A DNA stretch of 64,000 nucleotides from CAVSQX01 sp963730225 (GTDB lineage Bacteria; Planctomycetota; Phycisphaerae; Tepidisphaerales; Tepidisphaeraceae), in NCBI GenBank assembly GCA_963730225.1, contig CAVSQX010000004.1:372001-436000 (forward strand), read 5' to 3'. Under the pieces are notes generated by a model. It had not been told where the DNA came from. It ran no database searches and was given only the letters and a program-made list of their open reading frames with translations. Positions 44,123 to 53,198 of the stretch are shown here, in pieces (position 1 is the first letter of the stretch; the number at the start of each line of letters is the position of its first letter). Made by a program: the position numbers and the translations under genes.

Positions 44123-45311
44123 AATCCTTGGTCGATTCTCGCGCGGCCAGGGCATATCCATCCATGGTCGCTTCTGCCGCTCGTTGCCAGGAATTGAACT
44201 GTTTGGCCTGTTGAATCTGCCGCTGCAACGAGTCGGGACTTTCCATCATCAGCGCCTCGACCGCGTTGGCAAGCGCTTCGGGCGTATGGCGGCGGAAGGT
44301 GACGCCGATGCGGTATTTCCCCAGCAAATCCGCCAACCCTCCCGCTTCGCTGGCCACCACCGGAACCTCGTGCGCCATCGCCATGAACACCACGCCGCTC
44401 TGCGCCATGAAATTCTGCGTGTACGGCAGCATGATCGCGCTGTGGCTGGCGAAAAGTCCCGGCAGCTCGTCATCCGGAAAAAACTTCGCCTGCAAATCGA
44501 TCTGCCTTCCTTCAGCCTTCAACTGGTTCACCTGCGGCACGACTTCGGAATGGAAATAATCCGGCTCCCCCGCCCATCCGGCGATGGTAATGCTGTACTG
44601 CGGCATCAACCGTGAAGCCGCCAGCAGTAAATCCAATCCCTTGTTCCGGCGGATCGATCCGAAAAACAGCAGCTTTTTCCACGCCAATCTTTCCTTCATC
44701 GACGGGATCGCCGCATTTCCCGCGATGCTCCACACACCGTGCGGTGCGACCTGAATCGGCGGATGCGCTCCGCCGATAAATCGTTCCAATTCCTTCGCCA
44801 GGGCATCGGTATGCACGAACAGGCCGTCGCACTGGCGGTATCCCTCTCGCACCCATCGCAGCATTTGTCGTCGCGGAATGTATTTCGGACACCGATGCGG
44901 AACGACGTTGTGCACGGTGTAGAAAACTTTCTTGCCCATCCGGTGAACGTTTCGGTAGACGCCGGCCGACAGCCACGGCGCAATTTCCTGAAAATGCACG
45001 CCGGCGACATCCGCTCGGCCCCGGAGCCATTTGACGAACAAACGCTCCCGGCGTTGATAGTGCGTCGCCCGGCTCAGCATCCAATGCGCGGGCGTGGCAA
45101 ACGACTTTCGGTGCTTCAGCGGCGGCAGAATTCGGGTGATCGGATACGCGCTGGTGTGATACTGCGGCCCCAAATCTTCGCTGGTGACCAGCTCAAATCG
45201 ATATCGTCCGTCGCGCTTCGCCAACGCCGAGAGAATCTCCATCGTGTACAGGGCGTGTCCGCCCACCGCTGACGGCGTGTACATGCAGATCAATTCTTTT
45301 GCCTTGACCAC
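44088..45311 (-). CDS. Glycosyltransferase family 4
   Basis: A 407-residue GT-B enzyme: ICMYTPSAVGGHALYTMEIL (N-terminal acceptor part), FYTVHNVVPHRCPKYI, LLFFGSIRRNKGLDLLLAA, ITIAGWAGEPDYF, and GVVFMAMAHEVPVVASEAGGLADLL with the E-x7-E-like donor motif. It should add one sugar of the repeat unit to the lipid carrier on the cytoplasmic face. It lies 10 bases downstream of the flippase gene. Confidence 0.87.
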   Translation of the reverse strand: MVKAKELICMYTPSAVGGHALYTMEILSALAKRDGRYRFELVTSEDLGPQYHTSAYPITRILPPLKHRKSFATPAHWMLSRATHYQRRERLFVKWLRGRADVAGVHFQEIAPWLSAGVYRNVHRMGKKVFYTVHNVVPHRCPKYIPRRQMLRWVREGYRQCDGLFVHTDALAKELERFIGGAHPPIQVAPHGVWSIAGNAAIPSMKERLAWKKLLFFGSIRRNKGLDLLLAASRLMPQYSITIAGWAGEPDYFHSEVVPQVNQLKAEGRQIDLQAKFFPDDELPGLFASHSAIMLPYTQNFMAQSGVVFMAMAHEVPVVASEAGGLADLLGKYRIGVTFRRHTPEALANAVEALMMESPDSLQRQIQQAKQFNSWQRAAEATMDGYALAARESTKDYGCAIPTTATH

Positions 45312-45321
45312 GGCTCCTCAC

Positions 45322-46815
45322 CTACTGGGCTTCAATCAATGTCGCGACCACCGCCGCCGCCGGTGTCGATTGCCGCATTGGCTTTCCCATTCGCCGCCGC
45401 AACGCATCGCGCAGGCCCATGAAGTTACATCCGATCAGCACGGCTGCGTAAACGCACGCTCCCAGAACGATCGACCCGCACACCGCGGTGCGGCCGACGT
45501 GCGATCGCAGCGGATACAATACTACGGCCATCACGGCGCCGGCCGTCAGCACCTGCGCCGCCGTCCAGAGCGGCAAAGGCACTTTGAAGTGTCGTCGGCC
45601 CACGATCACCGTCAGGGCGATCGAAACCAGATACGCCAACACCGACGCCACAGCCGCCCCGTTGATTCCCCATCGCGGGATGGCGATCAGGTTCAAAACA
45701 ATGTTCACCACCGCTGCGACCAGGACGATCCATACCTGATATATCGTCCGATGGACGAACTGAAATGCGGAGTCAAAATGATAGGCCTTGAGGCCCGCCA
45801 GAAAGCTGCCCAGCGCAATCAACGGAATGATTCCCGCAGCCGCCGACCGAAAGTCCTTCCCCAGAAAACAGTGCGAAATCCCCGGCGCCAGCAGGCTTAA
45901 CCCGATAACACTGGGCACCCCGACCGCCATCAACAGGGCGGCGTTGGAGCGCATTTTTTCCCGCGCTCCGTCGGGCCCCTCCTGTTCCCACGCCCGCACG
46001 GCCATCGGAAAAACCGCCAGCGAAACCACCATGAGCAGCAGCGTCAGGGTCTGCGCCGTGAAATCGACGGCCACCGAATACTGTCCCGCCGCCCCCTCGC
46101 CCATGAACCACGCAATCAGAAATCGATCGGAGCTGAATATCACCACCGCCAGAGCCACCGTTGCTGAAAGCGGAATTCCGTAATAGCAGGTTTGCCTGAA
46201 TGTTTCGCGATCGATCGTCCATCGTGTGCCGCGCCAATCGCGCCGGTACGCCAGCGCCACCGCCACGGCCATGCCCACGGTCAGACCGATCGGCAGGCTC
46301 CACCAGCCCGCGCCGAAAAAAATGCCGACAGCGCCCAGACCCACGAACCCGATCGATCGGCACACCTGCTGAATCATAAACTGCCACGGCCGCATCATGG
46401 TTCGCAGATATTCGCCGCACAACTCGTAAACCGTCTGCACCGAGAGCATCGCCCAGCAGGGCAAAATCAGCATTTTCCACTCGTGGTGAATCGGCAGCAG
46501 GCAAGCGGCCAGCGCGATCACGCCCAACATCGCGATCAGCGCGTTGTTCGACGTCATCAACGTGTTCTTCAGCGCCGCCGGATCCTTCGAGCCCGGCAGA
46601 TACCGCGTCGTCGCCAATCGCAGCCATTGAAAAAGCAGGGCGTTCAGCAGCATCACCGTGGCGATCACCAGCGCGTAGCGCCCATACTCCACCGGATTCA
46701 GCAGATGGCTGAAAAGTGGAATCGCCAAAAACGCGATAATTCCCGGCAACCCACGGGCAATCAAATAAATCGCCGTGTGAGAGAGAATATGCTTCGCGTC
46801 GCGATGCATGGCCAT
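45322..46815 (-). CDS. Wzx-type polysaccharide flippase
   Basis: About 497 residues from ATG 46815 (the open frame extends 100 codons further upstream but that part belongs to the neighbouring gene's sequence). Twelve or so hydrophobic segments without a large loop: IARGLPGIIAFLAIPLF, YALVIATVMLLNALLF, LIPLIALGSFLAGLKA, VASVLAYLVSIALTVIV. The family (MOP / PST) moves undecaprenyl-pyrophosphate-linked repeat units across the membrane. It stands between the initiating transferase (29 bases upstream) and a GT4. Confidence 0.85.
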   Translation of the reverse strand: MAMHRDAKHILSHTAIYLIARGLPGIIAFLAIPLFSHLLNPVEYGRYALVIATVMLLNALLFQWLRLATTRYLPGSKDPAALKNTLMTSNNALIAMLGVIALAACLLPIHHEWKMLILPCWAMLSVQTVYELCGEYLRTMMRPWQFMIQQVCRSIGFVGLGAVGIFFGAGWWSLPIGLTVGMAVAVALAYRRDWRGTRWTIDRETFRQTCYYGIPLSATVALAVVIFSSDRFLIAWFMGEGAAGQYSVAVDFTAQTLTLLLMVVSLAVFPMAVRAWEQEGPDGAREKMRSNAALLMAVGVPSVIGLSLLAPGISHCFLGKDFRSAAAGIIPLIALGSFLAGLKAYHFDSAFQFVHRTIYQVWIVLVAAVVNIVLNLIAIPRWGINGAAVASVLAYLVSIALTVIVGRRHFKVPLPLWTAAQVLTAGAVMAVVLYPLRSHVGRTAVCGSIVLGACVYAAVLIGCNFMGLRDALRRRMGKPMRQSTPAAAVVATLIEAQ

Positions 46816-46844
46816 GAATAGATTATCGCCTACCCGGACACGAA

Positions 46845-48403
46845 TCAGTAGGCGCCGGCGCGGCTCAGAAGAGCGATGAAGGTCTTGCCGACGATGTACA
46901 TGTCCAGCCACGGGGACCAGTGGCGGATGTAGAACCGGTCCAGCAGGACGCGATCCTGGTAATCGAGGTTGGATCGACCCGAAACCTGCCAAAGCCCGGT
47001 AATGCCCGGCTTCACCTTGCGATAGAGCGGGAAGGTGTCGGCGTAGCGGCGAATCTCGTCGGGAACGATCGGCCGCGGGCCCACAAAGCTCATGTCGCCG
47101 CGCAGAACGTTCCACAACTGCGGCAGCTCATCCAGGCTGCTGCGCCGCAGAAACTTGCCCAGCGGCGTCACGCGCGGATCGTCGCGCAGCTTCTGGTCAC
47201 AATTCCATTCTTCCATCGCCGCGGGGTTGTTGCGGAGATGCTCATCGAGAATCGCGCTGGCGTTTTGATACATCGTGCGGAATTTCCACGCCCTGAACGT
47301 CTGGCCGTTGCGCCGATGCGCGAGTGCCCAAAGAACGCGCCGCCCCTGCTGCTCAGCTTCACCGCGAGGGCGATCAGAATCAGCACCGGCATTCCCACCG
47401 TAAGCCCGATGATGGCCATCGCCATGTCGAACACGCGCTTGGCCCCTTGCAGGGTGGAAAGCAGCAGTCCGTTGCGGACTTCGATTCCGCTCAACCGGCC
47501 GCAGCTTCTGGAGGTTCCCCAAAGCGTCGGAATGGTGGACGCATCGGACATCACCAGCAAGTGCGGCAGCAATCCGGCGTATCGATCGAGCATTTCGGTC
47601 AATCGCGAAGCCGAAAAATCCGGCAACGAGACCACCGCGTGACGGATGCACCGCCGCCGCAACAGCGACCGCAGCTCGATCGAATCATTCACGACCGGCA
47701 TGAACGACGAGCGACAAGTTCCTTCCGGATCGGTCAGCAACGCCGGGCGAAGGCCCGAATTCGGCGCTTCCGCCAGCGTGCGGGCCAGCGATTCCAATCC
47801 CGCGCCCGAGCCGATCACCAGAGTGGGATATCCCCACCACGACCGTCCGCCGCACAATCGCCGAGCCATCGCCCGGCAGAACGAAACCAGCGGCAGCGAC
47901 ACCAGCCATCCCAGAAAAAGCCACGCCGAGTACGGCGGCGCCAACATGCACCCCGCCGCCGCCCCGAGAAATCCTACCGTGTTCAGATGGGTCAACTGCC
48001 GCAGCTCGATCACCGGATGCACCCAGATCTCGGAATACAAGCCCCCCATCATGTACGCCGCGATCATCGGCAGCAGCGCGATGGCCGAATGCCATCCCAG
48101 CACCCGGGCGGCATGCGGAAAGAGAATCCAGAACAGCGCCTGGCTGATCACGCCACAGGCGCTCAGGGCAACCATGTCCGAGAGGATGAACGGCGTGACC
48201 GTCCAAACCCATCGTCGAAACGAGGTGGAAATGGCAAAAGGATCGTGATTGCTCCAATCCTCGACGTCGCTGAGGACCGCGGCAACTTCGGCGCGCTCGG
48301 AGTATCGCCGGCCCGTGTAGACCTGCGCGATCGCGCTTTCGTCAAACCGGTCGCCCAGGGCGTCCAGATCGACCTGTACTTCCGCTCCAAATCCGGTTGT
48401 CAT
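46845..48403 (-). CDS. Polyprenyl-phosphate sugar-1-phosphate transferase (WbaP / WcaJ-like), split by a frameshift
   Basis: About 519 residues in two frames that join near 47313 (one G missing from GGG). The start at ATG 48403 has AAGGAAGGG nearby. Part one has four or five membrane helices (FILSDMVALSACGVISQALF, IALLPMIAAYMMGGLY), a CoA-binding-like domain (PTLVIGSGAGLESLARTLAE), then GAKRVFDMAMAIIGLTVG and FFGHSRIG. Part two gives FRAWKFRTMYQNA, LRRSSLDELPQLWNVLRGDM, FVGPRP, KVKPGITGLWQVSGR: the full catalytic domain. This enzyme begins polysaccharide assembly by moving hexose-1-phosphate to undecaprenyl phosphate. The junction is inside the catalytic domain, so the shift would kill the enzyme if real. 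Confidence 0.85.
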
Positions 48404-48555
48404 AACCCGCCCTTCCTTGGGTTGTTCAAATCGGCCGCCTGGTTAGGACGACCGTCACCACTGTTGCGTTCACGAAGATCGCTCTTCGTGATTTCTAGCA
48501 CACACCCACACGATATGCGGCCGTCCGACAACGGCTCGGCCACGATCCAGTCTAC

Positions 48556-50823
48556 TCAACGAACGTCGATTGACCAGTCCTGTTCGCTGACGCTCAGTGC
48601 GGACGCCGAAACTCGCTTGACGTCCTGCACATCTGCTAACTCACCGCGAATGGAGCCGCCCACAGCGGACAGCGCCAACCGATCGGCCCGCGAGGCGAAT
48701 CGCCACGAGCTGCCGTAATATCCACCGTAGCGGCCGTCGCGGCGCGGGGTCACGTCGTTGGCGATCGCTCCCACCAGGTTGGCGCCCGAACGATCCAGCC
48801 CCTCGACAGCAATCTGCCCCAGCGGCCGCGCCGACTTATTCATCCGCAGCACGAGCAGCGTCACATCCGCCGCCGCCGACAGCACCCGCCCGTCGGCAAC
48901 CTGCACCAACGGAGGCGAATCGATGATGATCCGATCAAACGTCTCCCGCAGCGCCTTGAGCATGCCGGCAAAACGCTTGCTCGTGAGCAGATCCGTCGGA
49001 TTTCCCGGCACCGGACCGCACGGCAGCAAATACAAACCATCGGTCCGCGTCGGCCGGATCGCATCGCTCAGTTTCGTTTCACCGCTCATCACGCCCGACA
49101 AACCGCGCGTTCCATCGCTTTCAAAAATCAGGTGCTGAACCGGCTCGCGCAGATCGCAGTCGATCAGCAACGTGCGATCGCCCGATTCGGCAAATGCGAT
49201 CGCCAGATTGCTGGCCGCCGTCGATTTCCCATCGCCCGACGACGGTGAAGCCATCAGAACCGTCTTGGCCGACGCCGCACTCAAATGCAGCGCCGTTCGC
49301 ACCGAGCGATACGCCTCGGCCGAGGGAGAATGCGGGTCGAGCCGAACCAGTTGACCGCGTGCCACCGAAGTCAGCGACGTGTTGATCCGCGGCACGCTGG
49401 CCAGCACGGGCGTTCCCAGCAGATACGGAATTTCTTCCACGCTTCGCAGCAGCGCGTCGCGGTGCTCACGCAGCAGAGCCAGGCCCATTCCCGCGATCCA
49501 GCCCATCAACATCGCCGCGCCCATGATCATCCATTTCACCGGCTTGACGGGGTGCCCCGGCACTTCTGCCGCATCGAGAAGCTCGGCATTCAACGGACCG
49601 GCGGAAATGTCATTCAACGTCACTTCCGCGATCCGCGCGTCCAACGCCGCTTCCTGCTTCTGCAGATCGTCGGTTTCAGTCTGCAATTTCGTGAATTCCG
49701 CCGCGTCCGGAGCCTGCGCCATCGCCGCCGCTTTCGCTTTGTCCAGCGCTTCGCTGATCTGCTCCTCATTTTCCTGCGCCGCCGCCAGCGTGAGCTGCGC
49801 CGAATCCAGCTGCGCCATCGCGATCGCCCGCTCCTTCTCGGTGATCTGTTGCTGGTAGCTGTCGACGATCGCCTTGGAGTCCAGATACTGCTGGTTCTTC
49901 GCACCCAGCCTGTTGGCCATAAAAGTCAATCGCGTCTCGGCATCCGCTAACTTCGAACGCAAATCCTCCAGATCGTGGTTGGGAGGCACTTTCCCGTTGA
50001 CCTCCTGCGCGGCCACGAAGCCTTCGATCGCATCCGGGCTGCTCAGCGCCGCCTGGATTGCGTTCACCTGGGCGTTATCCTGGAACGTCTGCATCCTGGC
50101 CAATTCCAGAGAACTGCTCAGCAGAGTGACCTGATCGGTCACTGAATTGGCCTTGTCGGTTCCCAGCGCCACCACTCCGTTTTTCTGCTGGTACTGCTGC
50201 ATCTTGCCCTGAGCGTCAACGCGAGATTTTTCGACCAGGTCCCTTTGCGCCTGGAGGCTGGCCACCATCGTTTTTCCGATCGTGCTCTTTTCCGACGATT
50301 GCTCCGTCAGATACGCCTGGGCAATGGCATTGGCGATCGAGGCAGCTTCAACCGGATAGCGCGATTCCATCGATACGGACAGGATGTCCGACTTGCGCAC
50401 CTGATCCACCCCGAGAACGCCACTCTGCTGAAGCCATGCGGCCGGATCCATGTGCAAATTCGCAAATGTCTTCATCGAACGCCAATTCAGCGAATCCAAC
50501 GCCCGCTGGACCACCGCCGTGGAAGTCAGCACGTCCTGTTGCGTTTGCAGAAAGCTATCCGAATCCAGACTTGAGCCCTGGTTTTCGCTGAAAACCTTGG
50601 GAGCATTTTGTTCGATGCGCAGATTTGCCGCGGCGCGGTAGACCGGCTTGGCGACCACCAGATATGCCGCCGCCAGCGCCATGGTGGCAATGATCGTCAC
50701 CACGACCGTTGCCCGGCGCCGCCACAACACTTCCAGCAGCAGCGGCGATCCCATCGCCACCGGACTGGCCGGCTTGGCTACCGGCGTTGGTTCAACACTG
50801 TCATTGCGCAGAAGTTTGTCCAT
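48556..50823 (-). CDS. Wzc-type polysaccharide chain-length regulator and BY-kinase
   Basis: A 755-residue inner-membrane protein. A first helix (VVVTIIATMALAAAYLVV, about 40-57) and a Wzz domain come first, then a long coiled-coil region (about 180-390), a second helix near 430-450 (WMIMGAAMLMGWIAGMGLAL), and a cytoplasmic tyrosine kinase: Walker A MASPSSGDGKSTAASN, Walker A' TLLIDCDLREP, Walker B RIIIDSPPLV. The C-terminus has only a small tyrosine cluster (GRYGGYYG). It should control polymer length and export through phosphorylation cycles. It is the first gene of the minus-strand polysaccharide operon. Confidence 0.9.
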   Translation of the reverse strand: MDKLLRNDSVEPTPVAKPASPVAMGSPLLLEVLWRRRATVVVTIIATMALAAAYLVVAKPVYRAAANLRIEQNAPKVFSENQGSSLDSDSFLQTQQDVLTSTAVVQRALDSLNWRSMKTFANLHMDPAAWLQQSGVLGVDQVRKSDILSVSMESRYPVEAASIANAIAQAYLTEQSSEKSTIGKTMVASLQAQRDLVEKSRVDAQGKMQQYQQKNGVVALGTDKANSVTDQVTLLSSSLELARMQTFQDNAQVNAIQAALSSPDAIEGFVAAQEVNGKVPPNHDLEDLRSKLADAETRLTFMANRLGAKNQQYLDSKAIVDSYQQQITEKERAIAMAQLDSAQLTLAAAQENEEQISEALDKAKAAAMAQAPDAAEFTKLQTETDDLQKQEAALDARIAEVTLNDISAGPLNAELLDAAEVPGHPVKPVKWMIMGAAMLMGWIAGMGLALLREHRDALLRSVEEIPYLLGTPVLASVPRINTSLTSVARGQLVRLDPHSPSAEAYRSVRTALHLSAASAKTVLMASPSSGDGKSTAASNLAIAFAESGDRTLLIDCDLREPVQHLIFESDGTRGLSGVMSGETKLSDAIRPTRTDGLYLLPCGPVPGNPTDLLTSKRFAGMLKALRETFDRIIIDSPPLVQVADGRVLSAAADVTLLVLRMNKSARPLGQIAVEGLDRSGANLVGAIANDVTPRRDGRYGGYYGSSWRFASRADRLALSAVGGSIRGELADVQDVKRVSASALSVSEQDWSIDVR

Positions 50824-51125
50824 TGCTTTGTTCCAGGCGGATCGTCCGCCGCTAGGCCTTTTTCTCGGACCATGAGAAATGAGTGATTAACGGGCCGGTT
50901 AAGACCTCTCGGGCGCATCCAACATACGGCGTGTGTCCCGATCACCCAATTCTTGTTTTGCTTCCTCATTCGCATCCGAAGTGCGTTGCCGCGGGGTCGT
51001 CTGCGAATCACCAACTGTTCGACGTGACAGGCGCATGTCCCATCCTGCGCCATGTTAGGTTACGAGTCAAGTCGTACAATTTCAAGCAAAATCCAAAGTT
51101 CCGCCACAACCGGACTTACAGCCCG
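50824..51125. other. Intergenic region upstream of the polysaccharide operon
   Basis: 302 bases between the GH9 stop and the Wzc start, both on the minus strand. No gene is seen. It probably contains the promoter of the long operon; I could not pick a convincing -35/-10 pair. Confidence 0.45.
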
Positions 51126-52825
51126 TCAGCCCACCGCCAGCTCCGCCATCAGCCACATGGTGTACGCCACCATCGGCGTCCAATATTCGCAGGTGTGATA
51201 ACTACCCGAATCCAAAGCACATTCATCCAATTGCGTCCCGCCCAGACCGTTCATAACCCCCCCTTCGATCACCGGCGTCGCGGGGCGAAATGCCCCGGCA
51301 TGGTACAGTTCAGGCTGATTGCCCCCCACTCCGCTGACCGTGCTGGCGTTGAACGGATTAACGCCCAGAATCCAATCCAATTGTCGCTGCGCCGCCGCCG
51401 AAACCCTGCGCGTCTTTAAGCAATCGGCCCGCCTTGTGCAAACCGATTCCGTGCGACGCCAGATGGGCATTGATTCCGACCCACCAATCCGCATCGCTGG
51501 TCTCGCCGCCGGGCTTCATAAACCACCGATACCAGTACGGCCCGATGCGCCGATTGCCCCCCGGATCGCCGCCGGTGTACAGCCCATACGGCACCGTTCC
51601 AAACGCCGATCGCTCGGCCATCTTCATCAGATGTTCCACGTGCAATTCCAGCGCCTGACGCCACGTCCCCGCTTCACCGTCGCTGGGAAATTCCTCCAGG
51701 ATTTCGCACAGCGCCGTCAAAGGTAGATTCCCATCCTGAATATCCCGTGACGGCTCGGAATTATCCGGCGACGTGCGGAAAAACCCGTGCACTTCTTCCG
51801 TCGATCCCACCTGCAACGACAGCAACCTCCGCGCATATTCCCGTGCCAAGTCCTGAAATTTATCGCCGCCGATCGTCCGATGCATCTGCACGCAGGCGGT
51901 GATGCCGGCCCCCAGCGAATTGGCCGCCTGCGGCGAGCGATGATTCGCGCACCATTCCCAGCATCGCATTCCCGCTTCCGAGCACGCCTTGGCGTACGCC
52001 GCATCGGTTTTTCCTGTCAGCCGAACCATCGCCGCCTGCGCCGCAATGAAATGAAACTGCCCCGGCAATTCGCACGGCTCCACGTGAATCGGCCGATCAT
52101 CGTCCGTGCCGCGCTGATTGTCCGTGAAGCGATTGCCATCATCGCCGCCGCAGTAATTCATCAGGTAACCGTCCGGCTCCTGCATTTTTCGAAAGTATTG
52201 ATTGCCCCATCGCAGCTCATCCTCGACGCGGCTCGCGTCCAACTGTTGCGGTCCCAGCAGCTCGATCGCGCGCGACAATCCGATCATTCCGTAGATCGTC
52301 GCATCCACCCATTTCCGCAGATCGCACGCATCATGCCAACCGCCGACGACGTCCTGCTCCGCCCCGTTGTCCAGGCGCTTGCCGTCGTCAAGATGACATG
52401 GCGAGTGATATCCGGTTTTGCTGTCACCGCAGCGCTGCACCGAAAAATACGAAATAGATTTTCCAACTGCACCGGTATACGCCTGCTCGTCGATGCGAAA
52501 ATCCTCGGACTGTGCCGCGCCGATCCGCGCGAAAACTCCCGGTTTGCGGAACGTCCGTAAAATCGCCGATCTGGTACACACCCAAATCCCCCTGGAAAAC
52601 GGCCGTTGTTCCCTGCCGCACGATTTTTCCGCTGGCCGCATCCTCGATCGTAAACGTCTCGGGTTTTTCGCCGTGCTTCAAACAGAACTTGGCCCCGCCG
52701 GGCGCAAACCCTACCTGATTTATCAGGACCGCATCTTCCGACGTCGCCGCCGCAGCGCACGACGGCAGCGCCGCCAACACTCCCACTTCCATCGAACGTC
52801 TCAAAAAACTGCGCCTGGTTAACAT
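51126..52825 (-). CDS. Glycoside hydrolase family 9 (endoglucanase-like), Tat-exported, carrying two frameshifts
   Basis: Three frames join into about 566 residues. Part one (ATG 52825): twin-arginine signal LTRRSFLRRSMEVGVLAAL, then the immunoglobulin-like N-terminal domain (AVLINQVGFAPGGAKF). Part two: GHDACDLRKW-like GGWHDACDLRKWVD with the catalytic aspartates, WGNQYFRKMQEPDG, HFIAAQAAMVRLTGK. Part three: QRQLDWILGVNPFNAS, DECALDSGSYHTCEYWTP with the C-terminal Glu region. One base is extra near 52548 and one near 51405 (CCC). GH9 enzymes cut cellulose or related beta-1,4-glucans. Adjacent to a polysaccharide operon, it may trim the exported polymer as cellulases do in cellulose synthesis loci. 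Confidence 0.8.
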
Positions 52826-53198
52826 AGGCCTCCTGCGCGGTTTAACCCGCTTTTGCCGCCCGTCGCCGGGTCCGGCGTACTTCCACGGTACCGATTATGC
52901 GCCCAACCATCTTTCAGTACGAGAAACCTTTACCCCGCCTCCTATCAATTCCGTTTCCCTCCGCGTACTTCGTATGGTATCTTCCAAATCAGCCCTTCGA
53001 CACTGAGCCGTATTCAGCGCTCGATCGGCAACGCCGATGGAGAGGGCAATGCGTAGTGGGTTTTTCGGGAAGATCAGATCTCCCGCGTCCGGGATGGAGC
53101 ACATCCGCGTGTAGTGCTGCGGCACAACACTTCGCAGACGTTCGCCGCCGTATCGGTTTGGTGCGGGCCAATGTTTTATTGGCCGGGGAGATGGTTCG
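52826..53198. other. Divergent intergenic region between GH9 and the fused glycosyltransferase
   Basis: 373 bases without a supported gene. The centre (53105-53130) has GTAGTGCTGCGGCACAACAC, whose TGC/GCA parts can form a small hairpin. Promoters for the minus-strand GH9 and the plus-strand transferase are expected here. Confidence 0.45.

Noticed and set aside
46845..48403. Programmed frameshift in the sugar transferase gene
   Set aside because: No slippery heptamer or stimulator is visible at 47313; a lost G in GGG explains it more simply.
36942..50823. Exosortase/PEP-CTERM system in the polysaccharide locus
   Set aside because: ATP-grasp and GNAT genes occur in such loci, but no exosortase and no PEP-CTERM tail is present in this window.
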